Part shown: positions 34,388 to 42,332 of the stretch, piece after piece
Numbering within the stretch: the stretch's first letter is position 1
Layout of the letters: each line of letters starts with the position of its first letter
Source: UBA1369 sp964571725
GTDB taxonomy: Bacteria; Patescibacteriota; Gracilibacteria; UBA1369
DNA length: 64,000 bases
Assembly: GCA_964571725.1 (NCBI GenBank)
Contig: CAZNDB010000002.1
Span: forward strand, 1 to 64,000
Direction of reading: 5' to 3'
Notes under the pieces: model-generated
Told to the model about the DNA's origin: nothing
The model's input: the letters and a program-made list of their open reading frames with translations, nothing else
Databases searched by the model: none
Translations under genes and position numbers: made by a program

Positions 34388-35464
34388 ATGACAAATAACA
34401 CAAAACAAACACTACAAACCGAAAGATGGCAAAGAATTGCCGGAGTGATGCGGCAGAAAAAGCTGGAGATGGTGCTGATCTGCAGCAGTCTGCAGGATTT
34501 CGGGTTCGGCTTTTCACTGACCGGGCTGAAGCCGATTTTTTATCATTATCTGTTTCTGGACAGAAAAACCGAGAAGCTGAACAAGGGCTATTTCGTACCG
34601 TATTTTTTGGTGGACCGCCTGGGACTGGAAAATAAGCCGCACGTGGCCACGTTTGACGATAAAAATGTTCCAAAGGAATTCGCGAAGTTTTTAAAAAAAT
34701 ATAAAAAAGTGGGAATCATAGGCCCCGCGCCGGCTGTTCATTTCAGCCTGACGGCGGCGGAGCTGGTCTTTTTGGATGATGATTTGTGGCCGATTTTGAA
34801 CCGGAAAAGCGGGGCCGAAATTGAGGATGTAAAAGAAACTTCCGCAATATTGGCAGCGGCACTGGATCAGGCCGGGAAGCTTTTGAAGCCAGGTTCCAGA
34901 ATGGATGAAATTGCCGAAACTCTGGACCGCCGGATTTTAAAATCCGCCGATGCCCTGGCCTTCCCCACGCTGATGGAAAGCCGCCACGGCAATAAGAACA
35001 TTCTGTATTTGCTCGGATTCAAAGCCAAAATCCGCAGTAAAGATATTATTTACATCAATGTCGGAGCCGAGCACAACGGTCTGTTTGCCGATGCCGGCAG
35101 AACCTATTTTCTTGATAATAAAAAACTGGAACAGACCTACCGTCTGTTTGAGAAAGGGTTTGATCAGTTCGTACGCGATTTAAAACCAGGCATGAGGTTA
35201 TGCCGGTTGCCGGACATGCTCAGGGCGGCTTTTAAAAAGGTCGGACTGGAGAGGCTGGAATTTAACGAAAAGTACATCGGACACAGCGTGGGCTTCAATA
35301 TAATCAATATGCCCTATATCGGTGTCGATATTTTCAAAGAAGAAGTATTGCAGGCCGACACAACCATTTCTTTTGTGATCCAGGCCAAAATGACCGGCCA
35401 GCAATTGCAGCTGCAGGATACCGTCTGGATCGGGGAAAAGAAGAATCAAATTCTAACGCGCTAG
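34388..35464 (+). CDS. M24 (Xaa-Pro peptidase/methionine aminopeptidase-like) protein with degenerate metal site
   Basis: The 358-residue protein has the creatinase-like N-terminal domain and the C-terminal pita-bread fold of M24 peptidases. The five metal ligands are only partly kept. The first Asp is Asn224 (INVGAEHNG, expected D-x-G), Asp235 is present (ADAGRTY), and His299 is present (YIGHSVGF). The first Glu is Gln332 (FVIQAK, expected TIEP), and the last Glu appears as Gln near 341-343. With three ligands altered it is probably not a peptidase, and may be a binding protein as in other pseudo-M24 proteins. It lies next to a degenerate aminotransferase and a TrmB-type regulator. Confidence 0.8.
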   Translation: MTNNTKQTLQTERWQRIAGVMRQKKLEMVLICSSLQDFGFGFSLTGLKPIFYHYLFLDRKTEKLNKGYFVPYFLVDRLGLENKPHVATFDDKNVPKEFAKFLKKYKKVGIIGPAPAVHFSLTAAELVFLDDDLWPILNRKSGAEIEDVKETSAILAAALDQAGKLLKPGSRMDEIAETLDRRILKSADALAFPTLMESRHGNKNILYLLGFKAKIRSKDIIYINVGAEHNGLFADAGRTYFLDNKKLEQTYRLFEKGFDQFVRDLKPGMRLCRLPDMLRAAFKKVGLERLEFNEKYIGHSVGFNIINMPYIGVDIFKEEVLQADTTISFVIQAKMTGQQLQLQDTVWIGEKKNQILTR

Positions 35465-35498
35465 TCGCGGCCGGTGTGCGCGACGTTCGCAGAGTTCT

Positions 35499-36233
35499 TT
35501 AGCTACGGGCCAGTCGCCAGACCAGATCGAAGATTTTGGCTTGGGCGGAAGCGATCAGGCGGCTTTCGATCAACAGCCCGAAGTTTTCCGGAAAGCTGAC
35601 CAGGGCAAGTTTGTCAGCGCTTATAATCAGATCCACGCCCAGATCGAAAGCCGCCGGAACCGTTTTGGCAATGACTCCCGCAAGTTCCGGGATTTCCGAA
35701 AGTTTTTCCGGGGAAAGTATTTTGACTGCTCCGTTCGAGTGGCCGTTTGCAGCCGAATGCTCAATCAGACGACCCTTCAGAGTGGTTTTGGTAAAAGGAT
35801 TTTTGCTCAGGTAAATTCTTTTGACCGTGCTGCGATTGAATAAAATCTGATTAATCAAATTTTCCAATCCTTCCCCACCGCTGAAGTAATGGGCCGCGGA
35901 TTTTTGAGGCTCGCTAAAACTGTTTTTTCCTTTTGTCTGCAGATTTATTTTCAGCAGGTTTATTTCTTTGATCTCAGCGGTCTTGCGGCGCCGTAAATTT
36001 TCCAGCAGCGGGGCTAACTCGTTGCATTGAAAAACTGAAATGCCGTTTTTATAGATTCGGGAAACCAGACCTTTTTGAAGGAGCTGATCAAGAACTGCAT
36101 AAGATGAAGACCGCGAAAGTTCGGATTTTCTGGAAATTATACTGGCGGGCTGTTCACCCAGCTCGGCAAGCAAGGTAAACACAGTAATTTCTTTATCAGT
36201 CAGCCCCTGATTTTTCAGGACTTGCTCAAGCAT
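35499..36233 (-). CDS. TrmB-family transcriptional regulator
   Basis: The protein of about 244 residues starts with a winged-helix DNA-binding domain of TrmB type (LTDKEITVFTLLAELGEQPA, then SIISRKSELSRSSSYAVLDQL and LVSRIYKNG), followed by a coiled region (LRRRKTAEIKEINLLKINL) and a C-terminal effector domain. TrmB proteins sense sugars or other ligands in archaea and some bacteria. The ATG at 36233 is chosen because a TTGACA/TTTAAT promoter lies at 36253-36281, upstream of it and overlapping the alternative start at 36281. It may regulate the flanking M24-like and aminotransferase-like genes. Confidence 0.82.
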   Translation of the reverse strand: MLEQVLKNQGLTDKEITVFTLLAELGEQPASIISRKSELSRSSSYAVLDQLLQKGLVSRIYKNGISVFQCNELAPLLENLRRRKTAEIKEINLLKINLQTKGKNSFSEPQKSAAHYFSGGEGLENLINQILFNRSTVKRIYLSKNPFTKTTLKGRLIEHSAANGHSNGAVKILSPEKLSEIPELAGVIAKTVPAAFDLGVDLIISADKLALVSFPENFGLLIESRLIASAQAKIFDLVWRLARS

Positions 36234-36252
36234 AAAACAAATAAAGGAGTTT

Positions 36253-36281
36253 ATTAAATCAGTTTTCGCCATTTGTGTCAA
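36253..36281 (-). promoter_or_regulatory. Promoter of the TrmB-family regulator
   Basis: On the minus strand a perfect TTGACA (36281-36276) and TTTAAT (36258-36253) are spaced by 17 bp. The start should be near 36246, about 13 nt before the chosen ATG at 36233. Confidence 0.65.
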
Positions 36282-36307
36282 GTTTTAGGGGCGTGATATG
36301 GGACGGG

Positions 36308-36429
36308 AGGGGGGATTTTGGTACTTTTCTGTTGCGGATAATTAAAAAATCTAAAAATCTTTTTAGAAAATTTAGATCTAAAATTTATTTTAGAAATCCG
36401 CAGATAAATTTTGCAAAAAAATCCCCCCT
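36308..36429. repeat. 122-bp nested palindrome
   Basis: AGGGGGGATTTT (36308-36319) is perfectly complementary to AAAATCCCCCCT (36418-36429). Inside it GCGGAT (36334-36339) pairs with ATCCGC (36397-36402). The centre is AT-rich with repeated TCTAAA/TTTAGA words and a TTTAGATCTAAA palindrome. It lies just past the stop of the aminotransferase-like gene and upstream of the regulator promoter, so it may terminate one, serve as operator for the other, or be a small mobile palindrome. Confidence 0.8.
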
Positions 36430-36434
36430 AATTC

Positions 36435-37616
36435 TCATTTCCGGACCGGGCGTAAAAATTTCACGATCTTTTTGAGAGAATTGCGCAAGGTGCCCGGATC
36501 CTGCAGGAAGCAGATCATGAAATAACAGCCTGTTTGCTGGCCGTAATAATGCCCCGGGTGAACATAGACACCGGTTGCGGCCAATAAATTGACCACAAAA
36601 TCCTCATCAGTCTGCGGTTTGGCAGGAGCAGGAAGGTGTGGATCCGGCAAAACTTCCACAAAGGTATAAAAGCCTCCCTCGGGATAATGAAATTTAAGGC
36701 GGGAACATTTGGAGAGCTTGCCGGCAAGGATATGACGGTTTTTCTCCACCGCCTTTTGGAATTTCCTGCGCCAGCGTTGCGAATATTTGACCACTTCGGG
36801 CAACACGGACTGGCTCAATTGATTGAGGGTCAAAAAAGTATCGGCCATAAATTCAATGCTTTGCAGCAGGTTTTCGGCTTTGGCAGGCGGACCGCTGACC
36901 TGCATCCAGCTGATCTTTAAACCGGGCAGGGCAAAGGAATTGCTGAGCGTCTGCAGGGTAATCACCAATTGTTTGGCAGCGGAAATTTCGGTAATGACGG
37001 GTAATTTTTCCGCGGTGAAAACAAAATCCGACAGCGACTCGTCCATAACCAGGGCAATATCTTTGTCCTTGATCAGTTTAAGCAGTTTTTGCAGGGTTTC
37101 CGTATTCTGGATCGCTCCGGTCGGCAAATGGGGGGACATCAGGAAAATGGCCCGGGTTTTATCGTTAATCAGCGCGGCCAGCTTCTCCAGATCAATCTGC
37201 CAGCCCTCTTCAACCAACAACGGGAAAGCCTTCAATTCCAAATCCAGAAAACCGGCCACTTCATCCAGTGACGGGGAATGGGGTCTGGGCACCAGAATTT
37301 CGCCGCCGTCCGCTGAAAATATTTTCAGCAGATATAGAAAACTTTGATTGATGGTGGAAGTCAGGATGATACTGCCAGGATCCACCTCCTGCCCCGATTT
37401 TCTGTAATAGTTGCTGATCGCCTGCAGCCCTTCCTGCTCTCCCCGGGCGGTGGGATAGTAATAGGGATACTGAAAAACATTGGCAAAGGCTTTCTGAATC
37501 TTGCGGCGCGAAAGCAGGCTCTCGTAAAAAGTGTAATCGGCAAAAGAAAGATTAACGATGGGTAAACCCTCATCCTGTCTGTCTCGAATGGTCTTTTGTA
37601 TTCTGCTCAGTTCCAT
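36435..37616 (-). CDS. Fold-type I aminotransferase-like protein lacking the PLP lysine
   Basis: The 393-residue protein aligns by eye along its whole length with class I/II aminotransferases: YYYPTARGEQEGLQAISNYY (Y-P-x-x-G-x-x-x-L-R region), ILTSTINQSFLYLL, SPHLPTG in place of NPNNPTG, MDESLSDF, and TLSNSFALPGLKISW. The last corresponds to the S-L-S-K-x-x-x-x-P-G-x-R motif, but the PLP-binding lysine is Asn226 (codon AAT at 36939-36941). The C-terminal substrate-binding Arg also seems absent (YFMICFLQD). Catalysis as a transaminase is therefore unlikely. It follows the PEGA gene by 28 bp in the yraN-PEGA operon. Confidence 0.85.
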   Translation of the reverse strand: MELSRIQKTIRDRQDEGLPIVNLSFADYTFYESLLSRRKIQKAFANVFQYPYYYPTARGEQEGLQAISNYYRKSGQEVDPGSIILTSTINQSFLYLLKIFSADGGEILVPRPHSPSLDEVAGFLDLELKAFPLLVEEGWQIDLEKLAALINDKTRAIFLMSPHLPTGAIQNTETLQKLLKLIKDKDIALVMDESLSDFVFTAEKLPVITEISAAKQLVITLQTLSNSFALPGLKISWMQVSGPPAKAENLLQSIEFMADTFLTLNQLSQSVLPEVVKYSQRWRRKFQKAVEKNRHILAGKLSKCSRLKFHYPEGGFYTFVEVLPDPHLPAPAKPQTDEDFVVNLLAATGVYVHPGHYYGQQTGCYFMICFLQDPGTLRNSLKKIVKFLRPVRK

Positions 37617-37644
37617 GCTTGATTTTTATTTTTCCGGAAATATC

Positions 37645-38715
37645 TTAGAGAATCGGGGAAAGACTGTAAACTTTACCGTCGATTAGCATTAGCAAGATTT
37701 TGGTTTTGCCGCCGAATTCCATTTTTTGGGGAAGATTCATGCCGGGAATGGTGAAGATATCCTGGCTGAGCTGCGTTTGAAGGTTGAGCATTTTGACGGT
37801 AAATCCGAAACCTGTACCGTCTGCCGACTGATTTTCATAGGGTTCGGCATAGAGAATTTCCTGCGGGCCCAAAGCCTGTACGGCAAACAGACGGGTGCTG
37901 ACTGGAAGGGGAACTTCCACGGAAGGATTTGCCGCGTCCAGCAGGGAGACTTCCGGCTGCAGGGAATCCCGGTTAATTTTTTCCAGTAATAAATACTGTT
38001 GGCCCGACGCGGCCCGGGGCAGCCAAAGAGCGTCGGCGATCAGAGCGTTTTGAGCAGCCAGAAGCCGGCTTTTGGCCTGCAGATCAACCAGATAAAGACT
38101 GGCGTTTTGGGGATCGGACTGGTCAATAATGCTGACCATGGTCTCTTCGGGATTAATCCGGATCAGTACTTTCTCCATGCCCCTCAAAAAATTGACCAGC
38201 AGCCGGGGCGGCTGATCGGCCTGATCAGTATCCTTTAGATAAAGGGAAGGCAGATAGGTCTGAGGATTGTCCGCCAGGAAGTAGACGTTATTACTGGCAG
38301 GGGCTTTAAAATAAGCGATGTTGTCGGGCAGTCCGGAAATCAGTTTCGGCAGGGGATCTTCCAAAAACGTGACGGCCTCATCCGCACCGTCCGCGAGCCC
38401 GGTGAGTTTGGGGGTACGGATCAACTGGTAGCTTTTTTCCATTTTCTGCCCCAGTTTCAATTCAACTTCGTCGGTTACCTGCTGATATTCGGATTTGTCG
38501 ATGGTCAGATAATATTTGCCCGGAGCCAGCGCGATTAAACAGGGAGAGGTTTCGCAATATCTGCTTTGTTGCCCGTAAATGCTCAGATTAAAAGGAACCT
38601 CGGCCGTGATGGACAGCTCAGCCCGGTTTAAAAATACGGCAAAAACCAGAAAGGCCACCCCGCCGACCAGAATAAGGATAAGAAGCACCGGTCGAATTTT
38701 TAACCAGATATTCAT
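37645..38715 (-). CDS. PEGA-domain membrane protein
   Basis: The 356-residue protein has one N-terminal membrane helix (about residues 8-30) and then a PEGA domain (about 33-95; FNLSIYGQQSRYCETSPCLI, LAPGKYYLTIDKSEY), a surface domain thought to bind wall or carbohydrate. The remaining ~250 residues look like a beta-rich, possibly propeller-like extracellular region without a recognised family. The ATG at 38715 forms an ATGA overlap with the yraN stop, so it is preferred to an in-frame start at 38790. Confidence 0.8.
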   Translation of the reverse strand: MNIWLKIRPVLLILILVGGVAFLVFAVFLNRAELSITAEVPFNLSIYGQQSRYCETSPCLIALAPGKYYLTIDKSEYQQVTDEVELKLGQKMEKSYQLIRTPKLTGLADGADEAVTFLEDPLPKLISGLPDNIAYFKAPASNNVYFLADNPQTYLPSLYLKDTDQADQPPRLLVNFLRGMEKVLIRINPEETMVSIIDQSDPQNASLYLVDLQAKSRLLAAQNALIADALWLPRAASGQQYLLLEKINRDSLQPEVSLLDAANPSVEVPLPVSTRLFAVQALGPQEILYAEPYENQSADGTGFGFTVKMLNLQTQLSQDIFTIPGMNLPQKMEFGGKTKILLMLIDGKVYSLSPIL

Positions 38716-39098
38716 ATTTCCAGGATGTTTTGATAGTGTTTTATTTTTGCCAGCGGTTGTGGACAGGCTGACAAGTCCAAGTTTATCCAAATTAGATCAA
38801 ACTGCCAAGTTTGGAAAGCCGGATGGCGGAGATGGATGAAGCTGCGGGCCGCCCGCCGCAGGGCGTGGAGCTGGCCCCGGGAAAGCCGGAATTCGTCGGA
38901 GCGCCGCGGGGCGGCCCGCCTGGTCTTTACTTCCACAAAAATCAGATTGCCCTGTGGTGAATTCATGATTAAATCAATCTGTCCCCCCGCCATCAGAAAA
39001 TTTTTCTCTACCATCAGGTAACCTTTGCGCGACAGAAATTCCGCGGCCAGATTTTCGCCCAGCCTTCCCAGTTTTTGAGGCAAGTCGTTTTTCGGCAT
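38712..39098 (-). CDS. yraN: YraN/UPF0102 family endonuclease-like protein
   Basis: The 128-residue protein has the restriction-endonuclease-like core of UPF0102: LGENLAAEFLSRKGY at the start, GGQIDLIM as the central acidic strand and LIFVEVKTR as the E-x-K motif. Family members are probably nucleases with roles in DNA processing or repair. It is first in the operon with the PEGA and aminotransferase-like genes and divergent from dnaB. Confidence 0.92.
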   Translation of the reverse strand: MPKNDLPQKLGRLGENLAAEFLSRKGYLMVEKNFLMAGGQIDLIMNSPQGNLIFVEVKTRRAAPRRSDEFRLSRGQLHALRRAARSFIHLRHPAFQTWQFDLIWINLDLSACPQPLAKIKHYQNILEI

Positions 39099-39106
39099 AT
39101 TTATCT

Positions 39107-39118
39107 TTGACTAGTCAA
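39107..39118. promoter_or_regulatory. Perfect 12-bp palindrome between yraN and dnaB
   Basis: TTGACTAGTCAA is perfectly self-complementary and lies in the 94-bp divergent gap. It may be an operator for either gene. There is only one copy. Confidence 0.35.
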
Positions 39119-39192
39119 TGCGAGATAGAGTGGGGACAGTGTATAAGAAAGTCGTGAACCTATCGTTAAATATTTCTTAACCCGATTGACTG

Positions 39193-40554
39193 ATGGAATC
39201 AGGTCTCAAAGTGCCACCACATTCAATTGAAGCGGAAAGAGCCGTTTTGGGCTCTCTTTTGATCGACAAGGATGCCATTATCAAGGTGGCAGACCTGCTA
39301 AATCAGGAGGATTTTTATCATGAGGTACACGGTCTGATTTACCGGGCAATCCTGGATCTGTATGAAAAACGCAGCCCGATCGACCTGCTCACCACCAAGA
39401 CCTTACTGGACGACCGGAAACAGCTGGAACTGATCGGCGGCGCCAGTTATCTGGCCACCCTGACCAATGAAGTGCACACATCCACCCATATTTTTAACTA
39501 CGCGCTGATAGTCAAACAGAAGTCCACCCTGCGCAAAATGATCCGTTCCGGCGACCTGATCATGGGACTGGGATACAATGAGGTTGATCCGTTGGAAATG
39601 CTGCTGGAACAGGCGGAAAAGTCCCTGTTTAATATTTCCCAGGCCTCAATCAAAGACAAATTCGTCCACATCAAGGAAATTCTCAATACTACTTACGATA
39701 AAATCACTGAACTTCACGATCCTGCCACCCGCGACAAATACCGGGGCGTTCCGACCGGTTTCCGCGATCTGGATTACATCCTGACCGGCATGCAGCCCTC
39801 CGATCTGATTATCCTGGCCGCCCGCCCCTCCATGGGCAAAACTGCCCTGGCTCTGAACATAGCCCAGAACGTAGCAAAAACCGGCCGCAGCGTGGGACTA
39901 ATTTCACTGGAAATGAGCAAGGAACAACTGGTGGAAAGAATGTTCAGCTCGCTGCTGAGTGTGGACTCCTGGAAAATCAAGGCCGGCAAACTTTCGGAAG
40001 AGGATTTTATGAGAATCGGATCGGTCATGGACGAACTCTATGCCATGAAAATTTTTATCGATGATTCGGTCGGTAATTCCATCTCGGAGTTGCGCTCCAA
40101 AGCCCGCCGTCTGCAAATGGAACACGGCCTGGACATGATCATAGTGGACTATCTGCAGCTGATGACGGTCAGCGGCATGACCGGCAATATGAATAACCGC
40201 GTTAATGAAATCTCCGAAATTTCCCGTTCCCTGAAACAGCTGGCCCGTGAACTGAGGGTGCCGATTATGGCTTTGTCTCAGCTGTCCCGTGCCGTGGAAC
40301 TGCGTCCGGTGAAAGTTCCCCAGCTTTCCGATCTGCGCGAATCGGGTGCCATCGAACAGGACGCCGACGTGGTGCTGATGATGTACCGCGAGGACTATTA
40401 TGAAGAGGACACTGACAGGGCGGGTCTGACCGACATCTACGTACGCAAACACAGAAACGGGCCGATCGGGCGCGTGGAATTGGCCTTCAAGAAGGAGCAG
40501 ATGAAATTTCTGTCACTGGAGAAAGCCAGAACTTTTGAAGGGGATTTCGGTTGA
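39193..40554 (+). CDS. dnaB: Replicative DNA helicase DnaB
   Basis: The 453-residue length is standard. The N-terminal DnaB domain (PPHSIEAERAVLGSLLID) is followed by the RecA-like helicase domain with Walker A ARPSMGKTAL, Walker B IIVDYLQLM, and LSQLSRAVELR and QDADVVLMMYRE further on. DnaB unwinds DNA ahead of the replisome as a hexamer. The gene is alone on its strand and converges on the DUF4012 gene. Confidence 0.97.
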   Translation: MESGLKVPPHSIEAERAVLGSLLIDKDAIIKVADLLNQEDFYHEVHGLIYRAILDLYEKRSPIDLLTTKTLLDDRKQLELIGGASYLATLTNEVHTSTHIFNYALIVKQKSTLRKMIRSGDLIMGLGYNEVDPLEMLLEQAEKSLFNISQASIKDKFVHIKEILNTTYDKITELHDPATRDKYRGVPTGFRDLDYILTGMQPSDLIILAARPSMGKTALALNIAQNVAKTGRSVGLISLEMSKEQLVERMFSSLLSVDSWKIKAGKLSEEDFMRIGSVMDELYAMKIFIDDSVGNSISELRSKARRLQMEHGLDMIIVDYLQLMTVSGMTGNMNNRVNEISEISRSLKQLARELRVPIMALSQLSRAVELRPVKVPQLSDLRESGAIEQDADVVLMMYREDYYEEDTDRAGLTDIYVRKHRNGPIGRVELAFKKEQMKFLSLEKARTFEGDFG

Positions 40555-40599
40555 TTGACGATGCAGGACAGCGCAGTTATTTCAGCCACTGTACCGTGA

Positions 40600-42318
40600 T
40601 CATTTCAATCTCTGCACCACGGTGATTTTACGATCGGAAAGAATATTCCCGTGGGTATCCCGCAGGTTTTTCAGCCGTACGCCGTAACGCTCTTCAGGCT
40701 GTGAGGTCTGGCCGGAAAGATAAATTTCCACGTCTTTGGAGGTGGTTTCAATCTTGCGGATAGTCAAATTATCGGTCGTTTCCGGGTGCTTCAGGTTGAG
40801 GTCCGTAACGGAATAACTAAAGGGATCCGCGGCATAGTTCTGGTTGAGATCTTCGTTGAAATGCAGGGAAACGCGGTTCAACTGATTGTTCTCCTGCAAG
40901 ACGATACGGGGAGGAGTCTGGTCGGGCAGAACCTTCAGTTTGAGGCTCATATCTTTGGTCAGATTCCCCTGCCAGAAACCGAAGTTTTCCCGGCTCTGGA
41001 AACTGTCGCTCTCCACGCGATAACCGCGGGGCAGTTCAATAATGACTGTGTACAAATCGGCGTCGGCACCGGCCTGCTTGGGGATGTAGAGCGAATATTG
41101 ATTATCCTCCATCACGTCACGGGACAGCTGATAAGTTTTGACAATGGTTTTGTCTTCCCCTGGATTTAATTTGATTATCTCATCCAGCGGCTGATCAATT
41201 TTGGACGGCTGATCCAACACGAAAGCGGCTTTCGCCTGTTCCGGGCTGCTATAAAAGCGAAAGTAGCCGGTATAAGGACCGGAAAGCGGAATATTCTCAA
41301 TGCCGTAATGATGCAAATCCAGCGTAACTTTGGCATCCGGTTCCGCATCGCCGGTGAAAAAGTCTTCCGAAAAGCGGACCTGATAGGTAATTTTACGATC
41401 CAGATAACGGTCGGATTTCATGCCGCCCAGATTGGCTTCATTGACCGCCAGAAAATCTCCCGAAACGGTTGAAGGCCACTCCCCCGCCCAGCCCGATCTT
41501 TCCGCCAGCTTTTCCAGATTCTGATTGACGAAAAACAACTGCAAATCTTTTCTGCTCAGACTGCGGGTGATCACGTCGGACACTTTGCGCAGTTTGAAAG
41601 GATTGAGAATTATCTTTTTGATAATGGCGTCGGCCAGCGATTTGAGAATGGATTTGCGATTGGCCAGCGAGTCCAGATTATGCCGGTCCACATCGTTGAC
41701 CTGGTTGGTGATTTCCTCGAACAGATTGTCCTTGGACAGCCATTTACCCTCAACCTGGATCGGCCCCAGCGCGTCCAACAAATCTTCCAGAACATTAAAA
41801 TTGACGGCGACCACCCCGTTGATTTTCTGGTCGGGCCTGGTCAGGTGATAAAGCCGGATCAATTCATTGGCGGAGTCGGGGAAATTGGGGCTGTAATTGC
41901 CGTCGCGGAAGGTGTAGCCCCGGTACCATTCGTTGGCCAGCAGTTTTTCCATGGGCCAGGGAGCTTTCTGAACGGGATGTTCGTCAATCGCGCCGTAAAC
42001 ATCCTCAATTTGTATTTTAGTCGGAAATCCGGCAGTCATCTGTACCACTCCGAAGGAGGAAATAAATCCTCCGGACGGGCGCAGTTCATTATTATTCTGA
42101 AAAATTACCAGATAATTTTTCTGTCCAAAAGGAAAGCCGGTCAATTCGCCCAGATAGGGGAAAAACACGCGCAGTCCGCCGGCCACCGAAATAACAAAGG
42201 TGACGATAAAGAAGAGTATAAAAAAGGCGGCCAGAAGCCCTTGGTGATATTTATGGAAAAAGTGCTTCAGGTGGTTGAAAAGCCTGGTTGTTTTCTTGAC
42301 GGGCTCATCCATAATCAT
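40600..42318 (-). CDS. DUF4012 membrane-anchored protein
   Basis: The 572-residue protein has a cytoplasmic start, one membrane helix (about 28-52) and a large extracellular part. YLVIFQNNNELRPSGGFISS is the conserved opening of DUF4012; the later GVVAVNFNVLEDLLDALGPI also fits. A Big_5-like segment (VSLHFNEDLNQ) lies near the C-terminus. The family is widespread in CPR and Gram-positive bacteria, and a link to envelope assembly has been suggested but not shown. It lies 14 bp behind lysS on the same strand. Confidence 0.88.
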   Translation of the reverse strand: MIMDEPVKKTTRLFNHLKHFFHKYHQGLLAAFFILFFIVTFVISVAGGLRVFFPYLGELTGFPFGQKNYLVIFQNNNELRPSGGFISSFGVVQMTAGFPTKIQIEDVYGAIDEHPVQKAPWPMEKLLANEWYRGYTFRDGNYSPNFPDSANELIRLYHLTRPDQKINGVVAVNFNVLEDLLDALGPIQVEGKWLSKDNLFEEITNQVNDVDRHNLDSLANRKSILKSLADAIIKKIILNPFKLRKVSDVITRSLSRKDLQLFFVNQNLEKLAERSGWAGEWPSTVSGDFLAVNEANLGGMKSDRYLDRKITYQVRFSEDFFTGDAEPDAKVTLDLHHYGIENIPLSGPYTGYFRFYSSPEQAKAAFVLDQPSKIDQPLDEIIKLNPGEDKTIVKTYQLSRDVMEDNQYSLYIPKQAGADADLYTVIIELPRGYRVESDSFQSRENFGFWQGNLTKDMSLKLKVLPDQTPPRIVLQENNQLNRVSLHFNEDLNQNYAADPFSYSVTDLNLKHPETTDNLTIRKIETTSKDVEIYLSGQTSQPEERYGVRLKNLRDTHGNILSDRKITVVQRLK

Positions 42319-42332
42319 GCCGGTAACGGCTG

